A stretch of 37,023 nt of DNA from positions 1 to 37,023 of the forward strand of contig NZ_JOJL01000059.1 in assembly GCF_000721705.1 (NCBI RefSeq), given 5' to 3'. The stretch comes from Actinoplanes subtropicus (GTDB lineage: Bacteria; Actinomycetota; Actinomycetes; Mycobacteriales; Micromonosporaceae). Both the position numbers and the translations under genes were made by a program. Positions 22,286 through 29,408 of this stretch are shown here, in pieces (within the stretch, counting starts at the first letter, position 1; each line of letters begins with the position of its first letter). Below the pieces are notes generated by a model, which did no database searches, was not told the origin of the DNA, and saw only the letters and a list, made by a program, of their open reading frames with translations.

Positions 22286-23594
22286 GGGGCGGCGGCTCAC
22301 CATCCTCGGGGGTGGGGGATTCCGGGTTCCGCTCGTCCACGGGCAGCTGCTCGGGCCGGGCAGCCCGATCTCGTCGGTCGTTCTCCACGACGTCTCCGCG
22401 GCTCGGCTGGCGGCCATTTCGCGGGTGCTCGCCGCGCAGGCCGGCGGCGGCGTCGCGCCCGAGGTTCTCGTCACGACGGATCTGACCGAGGCATTGACCG
22501 GGGCCGACTTCGTGTTCAGCGCCATCCGGGTGCACGGGCTCGCCGGCCGGGTCATCGACGAGCGGGTGGCGCTGAACGAGGGCGTGCTCGGGCAGGAAAC
22601 GGTGGGGGCCGGCGGAATCGCGTACGGTCTGCGGACCCTGCCGGTCGCCGACGCGATCGCCCGCCGGATAGCGCTCGTGGCGCCGCGGGCGTGGGTCATC
22701 AACTTCACGAATCCGGCCGGGCTGGTCACCGAGGCGATGGCGGCGCATCTGGGGGAGCGGGTCATCGGCATTTGCGATTCGCCGTCGGGGCTCGGGCGGC
22801 GGGTCCTGCGGGCGCTGGGGGTCTCGTCGGGGCGGCTCGACTACGCGGGACTCAATCATTTGGGGTGGCTGTCCGGCGTACACGCGAATGGGGTTGATCT
22901 GCTTCCCCGCTTGCTGGCCTCCGACGAGGGTCTTTCGTCGTTTGAGGAGGGCCGCCTTTTCGGGGCGGAGAAACTGCGCGCGCTGGGGGCCGTGCCCAAC
23001 GAATACCTGCATTATTACTACGAAACCCCTTCGCTGGTACGGGCGGAGTTGAGCGCCGCCGAGACGCGTGGCGAGTTTCTGCTCCGGCAACAGGACGAGT
23101 GCTATGCCGAGCTAGCTCGGGCAACCGATCCGTTGGCGACGTGGACGGGGACGTTGCGGCAGCGGGATGCGACGTACATGGCGCTCGAGGGGCTCGGGGA
23201 GCGGGATGACGCGGAGGGCGGCGGATATGAGACGGTGGCTCTGGAATTGATGACGGCCATCGCCACGGATACGCCGGCGGAACTGATTCTGAATGTGCGC
23301 AATCGGGGGACGATCGCCTTTTTGGACGACGACGCGGTGGTGGAGGTGCCCTGCCGGGTCGACGGGTCGGGGGCGCATCCGTATCCGGGGGCGACGATTC
23401 CGGCGCACGGGGTCGACCTGGTGCGGCGGGTCAAAGCGGTCGAACGCGGGATGCTCGAGGCGGCGTCGACCGGGTCGCGGGCGGTGGCGGTGCGGGCGAT
23501 GGCGTGCCACCCATTGGTCGATTCGGTGCCGATCGCGCGCCGGCTGGTCGCCGAGTATCAGCGACAGTTGCCCGAGCTCGACTACCTGCGCTGA
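22278..23594 (+). CDS. GH4-family NAD/Mn-dependent glycosidase (6-phospho-beta-glucosidase-like)
   Basis: The 438-residue protein shows GH4 features: an N-terminal Rossmann loop (LTILGGGGFRVP, about 7-18), INFTNPAGLVTEA, the metal-ligand cysteine C166 in GICDSPSG, and the ligand histidine H194 in GLNHLGW. GH4 enzymes use NAD+ and Mn2+ in a redox elimination mechanism and act in the cytoplasm. The closest recalled subgroup is 6-phospho-beta-glucosidase. I chose the ATG at 22278, with CAGGA just upstream and an ATGGCTGA overlap with the kinase, over an ATG at 22266. Codons are slightly less GC-rich than in the neighbours in the second half. Specificity for phosphorylated substrates is unproven. 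Confidence 0.9.
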   Translation: MAEGRRLTILGGGGFRVPLVHGQLLGPGSPISSVVLHDVSAARLAAISRVLAAQAGGGVAPEVLVTTDLTEALTGADFVFSAIRVHGLAGRVIDERVALNEGVLGQETVGAGGIAYGLRTLPVADAIARRIALVAPRAWVINFTNPAGLVTEAMAAHLGERVIGICDSPSGLGRRVLRALGVSSGRLDYAGLNHLGWLSGVHANGVDLLPRLLASDEGLSSFEEGRLFGAEKLRALGAVPNEYLHYYYETPSLVRAELSAAETRGEFLLRQQDECYAELARATDPLATWTGTLRQRDATYMALEGLGERDDAEGGGYETVALELMTAIATDTPAELILNVRNRGTIAFLDDDAVVEVPCRVDGSGAHPYPGATIPAHGVDLVRRVKAVERGMLEAASTGSRAVAVRAMACHPLVDSVPIARRLVAEYQRQLPELDYLR

Positions 23595-23893
23595 GCGGGC
23601 GGGTTCTTCGCCGCGATCCGGTCCACCGCCTGCTTGGCCTCGAGCAGGCTCGCGCCGGTGTGCTTGCGGTAGGCGCGGACGGCCTCGATCGTCCGGCCGT
23701 CGGCCAGATGCCGGGCGACCTCTGTCTCCTCCGGAGCGGCGATGCCGAGGTGGTCCATCACCAGGTCGAGCCGTTGCCGGACGGCCGTCAGCTGGGCGGC
23801 CGAGCTGCGCCGCTCCTGAAACCAGGCCCCGGCGGCGGCCGCGACCGCGCCGATCGTGGCGATGACCAGCAAAGTCACTTCGAACGGACTCAT
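23582..23893 (-). CDS. Membrane-anchored protein with ribosomal bL12 C-terminal-like domain
   Basis: With the start at 23893 (MSPFEVTLLVI) the protein is 103 residues. It has one N-terminal membrane helix (VTLLVIATIGAVAAAAGAW), a charged coiled-coil-like stretch (RRSSAAQLTAVRQRLDLVMD), and a C-terminal region HLADGRTIEAVRAYRKHTGA followed by SLLEAKQAVD. The last part resembles the bL12 C-terminal domain, usually seen as a V(R)xY(R)xxTGxxLxEAKxxVD pattern. Such short membrane-anchored bL12-like proteins are widespread in actinomycetes with unknown function. The ATG is preceded by a weak GATGGGG. Its 3' end overlaps the GH4 gene by 13 bases in convergent orientation. Confidence 0.78.
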   Translation of the reverse strand: MSPFEVTLLVIATIGAVAAAAGAWFQERRSSAAQLTAVRQRLDLVMDHLGIAAPEETEVARHLADGRTIEAVRAYRKHTGASLLEAKQAVDRIAAKNPPAQRR

Positions 23894-24013
23894 TGCCCCA
23901 TCGAACCAGCCCCGCGCTACTCGGGTCCGGCGGCCCCGCGCGCCACCATCCACGTCGGCATGAGCTCGATCGGCTACGGCGGCCGATGGCTGTTCGCGCT
24001 CGCCCGAATTCGG

Positions 24014-24505
24014 TCAGCCGGAGCGGGCGCGGCGGCGGAAGGCCGCCGCTCGCGCCCTGTTCTGGCAGGTCAGGCAGCAGAAGCGGCGCCGGCCGGCCGG
24101 GGACGCGTCGACATACACGTCGGCGCACTGGTCGTCCGCGCAGACGCCGATGCGGCCCGGATGCTCGGCCAGGTGGTGGCGCAGGGCCAGGGCCGCGGCC
24201 GCCCGCTCCCGCTGGGCCGGGTCGTCGACCGTCCACTCCTCGACCAGCTCACCCTCCCGCTCGGTCAGCGCCGGGCGGACCCGGGTGCGGTCGAGCAGCG
24301 CGGTCACCAGCGCGGCCCGCTCGGCGCGGGCGGTCGCCGCGAACACCGCGTGCAGCTCGTCGGCCAGCGCCACCCGGGCGCGGTCGTCGCTGGGCGGGCG
24401 CCGGTCGAGGGCGCGAGGGAGCGTGCCCCACTCGTTGACGAAGCCGACCAGCTCCGGCAACGGCATCTCCGCGATCCGTGTCGCCACCCCGCCAGCGTAA
24501 CGCAT
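24014..24505 (-). CDS. CGNR zinc-finger protein (putative regulator)
   Basis: The 163-residue protein ends with a CGNR-type zinc finger: CADDQC at about 121-126, VYVDASPAGRRRFC, then CLTCQNRARAAAFRRR. The defining tetrapeptide is CQNR here instead of CGNR. The N-terminal half matches the helical ABATE-like stress-sensor region found before this finger (ELVGFVNEWGTL, ARVALADELHAVF). Such proteins are thought to be transcription regulators. It is divergent from the MFS exporter gene at 24580, its natural candidate target. The ATG at 24505 lacks a ribosome site; a GTG at 24487 is an alternative. Confidence 0.85.
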   Translation of the reverse strand: MRYAGGVATRIAEMPLPELVGFVNEWGTLPRALDRRPPSDDRARVALADELHAVFAATARAERAALVTALLDRTRVRPALTEREGELVEEWTVDDPAQRERAAAALALRHHLAEHPGRIGVCADDQCADVYVDASPAGRRRFCCLTCQNRARAAAFRRRARSG

Positions 24506-24541
24506 TAGCCGGGTTGTTCGCGTTGCGCCTGGAGCGTAACG
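24495..24541. promoter_or_regulatory. Possible operator in the CGNR/MFS divergent promoter
   Basis: GCGTAACG occurs at 24495-24502 and 24534-24541, with a near-inverted copy CGTTGCGC (one mismatch) at 24521-24528. Three alternating copies between divergent genes could be a regulator site. The evidence is only the repetition. Confidence 0.4.
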
Positions 24542-24579
24542 TCATGAACGACCTGATTGCGTGACAGCGAGGAGGAGAG

Positions 24580-26037
24580 ATGCGCGCCGAGGCGAGGAGC
24601 TGGGCCGGCCTGGCCGTGCTGTGCCTGCCCTGCTTGCTGGTCTCGCTGGACGCCGAGGTGCTCAACCTGGCCGCGCCGCAGCTCACCCGTGCCCTGCATC
24701 CGAGCAGCGTCCAACTGCTCTGGATCATGGACAGTTACGTGTTCGTGGTCGGCGGCGCGCTGATCGCGATGGGCGTCCTCGGCGACCGGATCGGCCGCCG
24801 CCGGTTGCTGCTGCTCGCCGGGGCGGCGTTCGGGCTGGCGTCGCTGCTGGCCGCGTTCGCCACCACGCCCGCGTGGCTGATCGCGGCCCGGGTGCTGATG
24901 GGCCTGTCCGGCGCGTCGCTGATGCCGTCCACCCTCGCACTGATCCGGGTGATGTTTCCCGAGCCCCGCCGGCGGGGGATCGCCCTCGCCGTCTGGAGCG
25001 CCGGCTTCTCGCTCGGCGGGATCGCGTCCCCGCTGGTCGGCGGCGTCCTGCTCGAGCATTTCCGGTGGGGGTCGGTCTTCCTGCTCGCGGTGCCGGTCGC
25101 GGTGCTGCCGATCCTGCTCGGCCCGGTCCTGCTGCCCGAGTCGCGCGACCGGTCGGCCACCCGCTTCGACACGGCCGGCGCCCTGCTCAGCCTCACTTCC
25201 CTACTGCTTTTCGGGTACGGGGTGAAGCGCCTCGCCGCCTCCGGATGGCAGGCCCGGCCGCTGCTCGCGATGGCTCTCGCCGCCGTGCTGTTCGTGGCGT
25301 TCCTCCACCGTGAGCGCCGGATCCCGCAGCCGCTGCTAGACCTCGCCCTGTTCCGCGATCCGCGGGTCTCGGCCGCGGTGGGCGGCAACGCGCTGGCGTA
25401 CTTCGTCCTCTACGGCAGCCAGCTCGCGATCGCGCAGTATCTGCAACTGGTCGTCGGGCTGTCGCCGCTGCACGCCGGGCTGTGGACGCTGCCGTCGGTG
25501 CTCGCCTACCTCGGCGCCTCGTTCCTGGGACCGGCCCTGACCCGGTACGTCCCGGCCGGCCGGGTGATCGCGCTGGGCCTGGCGACCATGGCGGTGGGGT
25601 TCGCCGTCCTCGCCGCGGGCGGGCTGCCGGCCGTGGTGGCCGGGATGGTGCTCTACTCGATCGGGTTGGCCCCCGCGTACATCCTGTCCACCGAGCTGGT
25701 CGTGTCGACGGTGCGGCCGGCCCGGGCGGGAATGGCGGCGGCGGTCACCGAGACCGGGTGCGAGCTGGGCGGGGCGCTGGGGATCGCCGTACTGGGATCG
25801 CTGGTGGTGGCCGTCTACCGGCGGGGGATGCCCGGCCCGGGGCTGGCCGAGGCGGTCGGGCTGCCGGTCCGTGACCAGGCGATCGCGGCCTATGGGACGG
25901 CGTTCGCGGTGATGGCGGTGGCCGCCGCGATCGTGGTGCTGGTGGCCGCGGTGGTCGCCGCCGTGGTGCTGCGGCGCCGCCCGGTCGCGCCGGTTCGGGC
26001 CGCTCGGGAGGAGGTCGTGGCGGTGCGGGCGGGGTGA
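24580..26037 (+). CDS. MFS multidrug exporter, 14-TM DHA2 family
   Basis: The 485-residue membrane protein has about 14 hydrophobic segments. Drug:H+ antiporter family 2 motifs are present: LDAEVLNLAAPQL in TM1 (motif D1-like), WIMDSYVFVVGG, and motif A GVLGDRIGRRRLLL after TM2; motif C is represented by WSAGFSLGGIASPLVGG. It resembles SmvA/QacA exporters of quaternary ammonium compounds and dyes. A strong GAGGAGGAG ribosome site precedes the ATG. The divergent CGNR zinc-finger gene may control it. The substrate is not predictable. Confidence 0.92.
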   Translation: MRAEARSWAGLAVLCLPCLLVSLDAEVLNLAAPQLTRALHPSSVQLLWIMDSYVFVVGGALIAMGVLGDRIGRRRLLLLAGAAFGLASLLAAFATTPAWLIAARVLMGLSGASLMPSTLALIRVMFPEPRRRGIALAVWSAGFSLGGIASPLVGGVLLEHFRWGSVFLLAVPVAVLPILLGPVLLPESRDRSATRFDTAGALLSLTSLLLFGYGVKRLAASGWQARPLLAMALAAVLFVAFLHRERRIPQPLLDLALFRDPRVSAAVGGNALAYFVLYGSQLAIAQYLQLVVGLSPLHAGLWTLPSVLAYLGASFLGPALTRYVPAGRVIALGLATMAVGFAVLAAGGLPAVVAGMVLYSIGLAPAYILSTELVVSTVRPARAGMAAAVTETGCELGGALGIAVLGSLVVAVYRRGMPGPGLAEAVGLPVRDQAIAAYGTAFAVMAVAAAIVVLVAAVVAAVVLRRRPVAPVRAAREEVVAVRAG

Positions 26038-26119
26038 GGCGCGCGGTCCCTCATCATCCGTCTGGAGTGATGCCTTGTCCCGGTTGGTCCCCGACACTTT
26101 CGGCGAGGAGGGACGTCGG

Positions 26120-26983
26120 ATGGGACTGTTCGCATATGCCCGGCCGCTCGTGGTGGCCGTCGCCGTGGCCGGGGCGCTGGCCGGGCTCGCGGCTTGCGGG
26201 GGTGACGGGGGCGGCATCGCGTTGCCGTCGACGGCGCCGTCGGTCGAACGCACCCTGAACCGCGACACGGCCCAACCGACCCGGACGGCCGAGGCGACTC
26301 GCACGACCGAGGCAACACGCACGACCGAGGCAACACGGACGACGGAGGCGGCCCGGACGACCGAGCCGACCCGGACGACGGAGGCGGCCCGGACGACCGA
26401 GCCGACCACTGAGGCGACCACGCCGGCTGCGAAACCGTCCGAGGCGGCGGCTGTCACCGACACGACCAGCGGGATCGGGACCCTCGGCTGGCTGCTGATC
26501 ATTCTGCTGGTGGGGCTCGTGATCGCGATCGCCGTGCTGCTGGTCAACCGCAGCCGGCGGGCGGCCGCGTGGCAGGACGAGGCGGCTCAGCTGGCCGCCG
26601 GCGGCCGCGACCTGATCGCGACCCGGCTGCCGGCGGCGCTCAGCACGCGCGACGCCGCGGAACGGGCGCTCGCCTGGCCGCCGGTGCGGGCCGATCTGAC
26701 CGAGATGTCGTCACGGTGGGACCCGCTGGCCGGGAGCGCCGGCGACGACTACCACCGGGCGTCGGCCGGGCAGGTCAGCGCGATGATCCAGGACCTGGTC
26801 ACCGCCGTCGACCAGGAGAGCCAGGCCCTGGCGGCCGGGCGGGACTGGACGATGCTGAGCCCCCGGGTCGACGAGATCGTGCGGGCGCTGGACGCCGCGC
26901 TGATGGGCTTCCTGGCCGCCCAGCCGGACCCGAACGCCGATCCCGGGACCGGCACATATCCGCCCAGCCCCTACCCGGCTTGA
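26120..26983 (+). CDS. Repeat-linker lipoprotein/transmembrane protein of unknown function
   Basis: The 287-residue protein has a lipoprotein-like signal (VVAVAVAGALAGLAAC, cysteine near 31), a Thr/Arg/Glu-rich low-complexity linker of TRTTEA-type repeats (about 54-101), a membrane helix (WLLIILLVGLVIAIAVLLV, about 119-137) and a C-terminal domain of about 150 residues, helical and without recognised family (AAAWQDEAAQLAAGGRDLI, then WPPVRADLTEM). I chose the ATG at 26120 because GAGGAGGGA lies seven bases upstream. Topology would put the repeat linker outside and the C-terminal domain inside the cell, an unusual plan if the lipobox is real. The lipobox may instead just be the end of a first membrane segment. 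It follows the MFS gene by 82 bases. Confidence 0.75.
   Translation: MGLFAYARPLVVAVAVAGALAGLAACGGDGGGIALPSTAPSVERTLNRDTAQPTRTAEATRTTEATRTTEATRTTEAARTTEPTRTTEAARTTEPTTEATTPAAKPSEAAAVTDTTSGIGTLGWLLIILLVGLVIAIAVLLVNRSRRAAAWQDEAAQLAAGGRDLIATRLPAALSTRDAAERALAWPPVRADLTEMSSRWDPLAGSAGDDYHRASAGQVSAMIQDLVTAVDQESQALAAGRDWTMLSPRVDEIVRALDAALMGFLAAQPDPNADPGTGTYPPSPYPA
26279..26420. repeat. 18-bp-type tandem repeats encoding TRTTEA linker
   Basis: Six to seven degenerate 18-base units (like ACGACCGAGGCAACACGC) encode the Thr-Arg-Thr-Thr-Glu-Ala/Pro stretch of the lipoprotein/TM gene. The unit keeps the reading frame. Copies differ mostly in silent or Ala/Thr/Pro-changing positions. Confidence 0.85.
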
Positions 26984-27045
26984 CGGAATCGGGCCGGGCA
27001 GAGACCGGCCCGACGACATCGCGCGGGCAAAGGCCGGCCAGACGC

Positions 27046-27178
27046 GCGGAGGTGGGCCGGGCTCGCGGAGGTGGGCCGGGCTCGCGGAGGTGGGCTGGGC
27101 GCGCGGAGGTGGGCTGGGCGCGCGGAGGTGGGCCGGGCGCGCGGAGGTGGGCCGGGCGCGCGGAGGTGGGCCGGCTGG
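27046..27178. repeat. Seven 19-bp tandem repeats (GCGGAGGTGGGCCGGGCGC-like)
   Basis: The motif GCGGAGGTGGG recurs at exactly 19-base steps (27046, 27065, 27084, 27103, 27122, 27141, 27160), then degenerates to about 27240. The unit is not a multiple of three and has no spacers. It lies 63 bases after the stop of the lipoprotein/TM gene. The 298-base stretch 26984-27281 holds no gene; the Gly/Arg/Trp-rich open frames through it are repeat artefacts. Confidence 0.95.
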
Positions 27179-27281
27179 GCGCGCGGGGGCCGGCTGGCGC
27201 GGAGGTGGGCGCGCGGAGGTGGGCGCGCGGAGGCCGGCCGGGCGTGGAGCCCGGCCGGCGACGACGGTGATGGAGTGGCCG

Positions 27282-27617
27282 CTACTGGTTGGTGAAGGCC
27301 GCCTCCTGCCTGGTGTTGAGCGGCTCGGCGGCCGCATCGGTGGCCGGCTCGGGCGCGGGCTCCGACGACGACGCGCCGTGGATGAAGACCCGCTCGATCG
27401 CGACGGCGGCCGCGGCGCCGCTGATCGTGGCGACGATCGCGGCCATGGCGAGCGTGCGCCGTCGCCGGCGGATCTGCTCGCCGCGCATCACCCGCAGGGC
27501 CACGCCGAGCCGGGTGCCGTAGACCGGCATGAGGGCGCGGAACTGGCCGCCGCTGATCCGGGCGGAGGCCAGGGCGCCGGCCACCGCGTCGCGCAGTTCG
27601 ATCTCCCGTTTTCCCAT
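27282..27617 (-). CDS. Small single-pass membrane protein, unknown function
   Basis: The start at 27617 (MGKREIELRDAV) has GAAGGGA about seven bases upstream, and yields 111 residues. An N-terminal cytoplasmic part (about 1-50, VAGALASARISGGQFRALMP) is followed by a very basic QIRRRRRT, a membrane helix (LAMAAIVATISGAAAAVAI) and an acidic Pro/Ala/Glu tail (SSSEPAPEPATDAAAEPL). The positive-inside rule puts the tail outside. No family was recognised. Codon usage is normal for the region. Confidence 0.65.
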   Translation of the reverse strand: MGKREIELRDAVAGALASARISGGQFRALMPVYGTRLGVALRVMRGEQIRRRRRTLAMAAIVATISGAAAAVAIERVFIHGASSSEPAPEPATDAAAEPLNTRQEAAFTNQ

Positions 27618-27712
27618 CGTTCTTCCCTTCGAGCCGGTCCCCCGCACACGTCCTCCACCCTCCCGTCCGGCGGGCGCCCGCCGCCTCACCCGCTCCGGAT
27701 GAACCGGGCCGG

Positions 27713-27925
27713 CCAGCCGGCGCGCGGCGGCTCTCCAGGATCAGCAGAACGGCGCCGGCCCAGGAAATCGGGCCGCGTCGGTCAACCGGGGGTGCGGCGG
27801 CTCTCCAGGATCGGCGTGACGATCAGCAGGGCGGCGCCCGCCAGGAAACCGGGCCGCGCCGGTCAGCCCAGGGTGCGGCGGCTCTCCAGGACCAGCGCGA
27901 CGATCAGCAGGGCGGCGCCGGCCCA
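27713..27925. repeat. Tandem duplications of the EamA gene 3' end
   Basis: The 3' end of the EamA gene (copy C, from 27863) is repeated 81 bases downstream (copy B, from 27782) and again, with a 12-base deletion, near 27713-27781 (copy A). On the minus strand copy C encodes GAALLIVALVLESRRTLG plus TGA, and copy B encodes GAALLIVTPILESRRTPG plus TGA in the same register. Copy A retains LLILESRRAP. The extra copies lie after the real stop and are not translated with it. Confidence 0.9.
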
Positions 27926-28771
27926 GCCCGCGAGGGCCAGCCGATCATCGAGGACCACGACGGACAAGGCGGTGCCGACCAGCGGTTCCAGCAGGGCCAT
28001 CAGGGCGGCCGTCGCCGGTTGCGCGGTTCGCAGACCGCGGAAGTACGCGGCGTACGCAAGCGCGGTTGGTCCGACCCCGAGCAGAAGCAGAAGTCCCAGC
28101 CCGGACCCGCTCGGGGTGAAGGTCAGACCGCCGGCGGCGGTCGCGAGCGGAACGAGCAGGACGGCGCCGAAGGTGAAGCCGAGGCCGGTGCCGGCGAGAT
28201 CGTCGAGGCCCTCGACCGGGCGGCTGCCGACCAGCGTCAGGGTGGCGAAGCCGGCGGCGGCGAGCAGGGCGAAACCCGCGCCGGAGAGCAGGGTGGGCAG
28301 GTCACGCTGCCCTTGCGGTACGCCGACGAGCAGGGTCAGGCCGGTCAGCGCGAGCAGCACGGGCACCAGCGTCCGGGGCGTGCGCCGCCGACGGCCGGTG
28401 GCGGTCTCGGCGCCGAGTACCAGCAGGGGTGACGCGCCGATGGTCAGCAGCGTGGCCAGGCTGACGGAGACGCGCCCGACGGCGGCGAAGTAGGTGGCCT
28501 GGAACTCGGCGGCCAGCGCGCCCAGGATCAGGACGCGACGCCAGGCTTGCCGGGTGCGGGGGAGGGGACGGCGGCTGAGCAGCAAGAACAGGACGAGCAG
28601 CAGGCCGCCGACGCCGAGGCGGCAGGTGGCGACGGCGGGGGCGGCGAGGCCGGTGTGGCGGGCGAGGAGGCTGCCGGTCAGGCCGCCGGTGCCCCACAGG
28701 GTGCCGGCGATGACGAGGTAGCGGAGGTCGGTCTTGATCTTTGGCGCATCGTGCGCAGCAATGACGGACAT
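27863..28771 (-). CDS. EamA/DMT-family transporter
   Basis: The 302-residue protein has about ten membrane helices in two EamA repeats: TLWGTGGLTGSLLARHTGLA, CRLGVGGLLLVLFLLL, ATYFAAVGRVSVSLATLL, then in the second half TALAYAAYFRGLRTAQPATA and LLEPLVGTALSVVVLDDRL. The second EamA signature ends in the typical WAGAALLIVALVLESRR. Family members export small metabolites such as amino acids or nucleobases; the substrate is unknown. AGGAGCG lies about 12 bases upstream of the ATG at 28771. Its 3' end has been duplicated downstream (27713-27862). Confidence 0.92.
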   Translation of the reverse strand: MSVIAAHDAPKIKTDLRYLVIAGTLWGTGGLTGSLLARHTGLAAPAVATCRLGVGGLLLVLFLLLSRRPLPRTRQAWRRVLILGALAAEFQATYFAAVGRVSVSLATLLTIGASPLLVLGAETATGRRRRTPRTLVPVLLALTGLTLLVGVPQGQRDLPTLLSGAGFALLAAAGFATLTLVGSRPVEGLDDLAGTGLGFTFGAVLLVPLATAAGGLTFTPSGSGLGLLLLLGVGPTALAYAAYFRGLRTAQPATAALMALLEPLVGTALSVVVLDDRLALAGWAGAALLIVALVLESRRTLG

Positions 28772-29027
28772 GTCGGGAAATTCGCTCCTGCGACGAAGGG
28801 TCGGTCGGTCGCGGAAGCGGGAACAGCCGGATACGCGTCAACGCGCGCCGGGGTGACCGGCGCGGTGGGAGGCCGTCCCGCTCAGGAGAGCGGCGGCGTG
28901 ATGACGGTTCGGCGCATCGGGCGATGGTATCCGGCGGCGCTCCCTGCGACGGTGGGGGTGACCGCATGCCGGGACGAGGGTGGATAGCCTTACCTTCCGG
29001 CAGGTCGCTGGTGAACTGGAGTGTGGG

Positions 29028-29408
29028 ATGACCGAGGACGAGGCCGGGCGCCGGCGGGCTCGCGGCGAGCTCGAGTCCGAGGTGATGACCGCGCTGTGGT
29101 CGGCCGCGGAGCCGCTCACCCCGGCGGGGGTGCAGGCGGCGCTGGGCAGCGGCCTGGCGTACAACACCGTGCAGACCATCCTGAGCCGGCTGCTGGAGAA
29201 GGAGCTGGTCCGGCGCGGGCCGGCGGACCGGGGGCGCGGGCACGTCTACTGGCCGGCCCAGGACGCGGCGGCGCTGGCGGCGACCCGGATGCGGGCCGCC
29301 CTCGACGAGCGGCCGGACCGGCGGGCGGTGCTGCAGCAGTTCGCCGCCACGCTGGGCGAGGACGACGCCGAGACGCTGCGGGCCGTGCTCGAGGAGCGCG
29401 AGACATGA
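29028..29408 (+). CDS. BlaI/MecI/CopY-family transcriptional repressor
   Basis: The 126-residue protein has the BlaI winged helix: LESEVMTALWSAAEPLTPAG, then YNTVQTILSRLLEKELVRR and the wing RGHVYWPAQD. A C-terminal dimerisation helix (RRAVLQQFAATLGEDDAETL) follows. The ATG at 29028 has TGGAG seven bases upstream; an earlier in-frame start at 28980 has none. Its stop overlaps the M56 peptidase start (ATGA), the standard BlaI-BlaR1-like pair. In the known systems the peptidase inactivates the repressor on a signal. No beta-lactamase or PBP gene is nearby, so the target genes lie elsewhere or outside the window. Confidence 0.93.
   Translation: MTEDEAGRRRARGELESEVMTALWSAAEPLTPAGVQAALGSGLAYNTVQTILSRLLEKELVRRGPADRGRGHVYWPAQDAAALAATRMRAALDERPDRRAVLQQFAATLGEDDAETLRAVLEERET

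Noticed and set aside
19541..22771. 1076-codon minus-strand frame containing the TetR protein
   Set aside because: Only the last 265 codons are TetR; the upstream part is antisense to the NmrA, PfkB and GH4 genes and crosses the operator.
27046..27240. 19-bp array as a CRISPR or as a coding Gly/Arg/Trp repeat protein
   Set aside because: There are no unique spacers, the unit is too short for a CRISPR repeat, and the unit length is not a multiple of three, so all frames read the same repeat without start signals.
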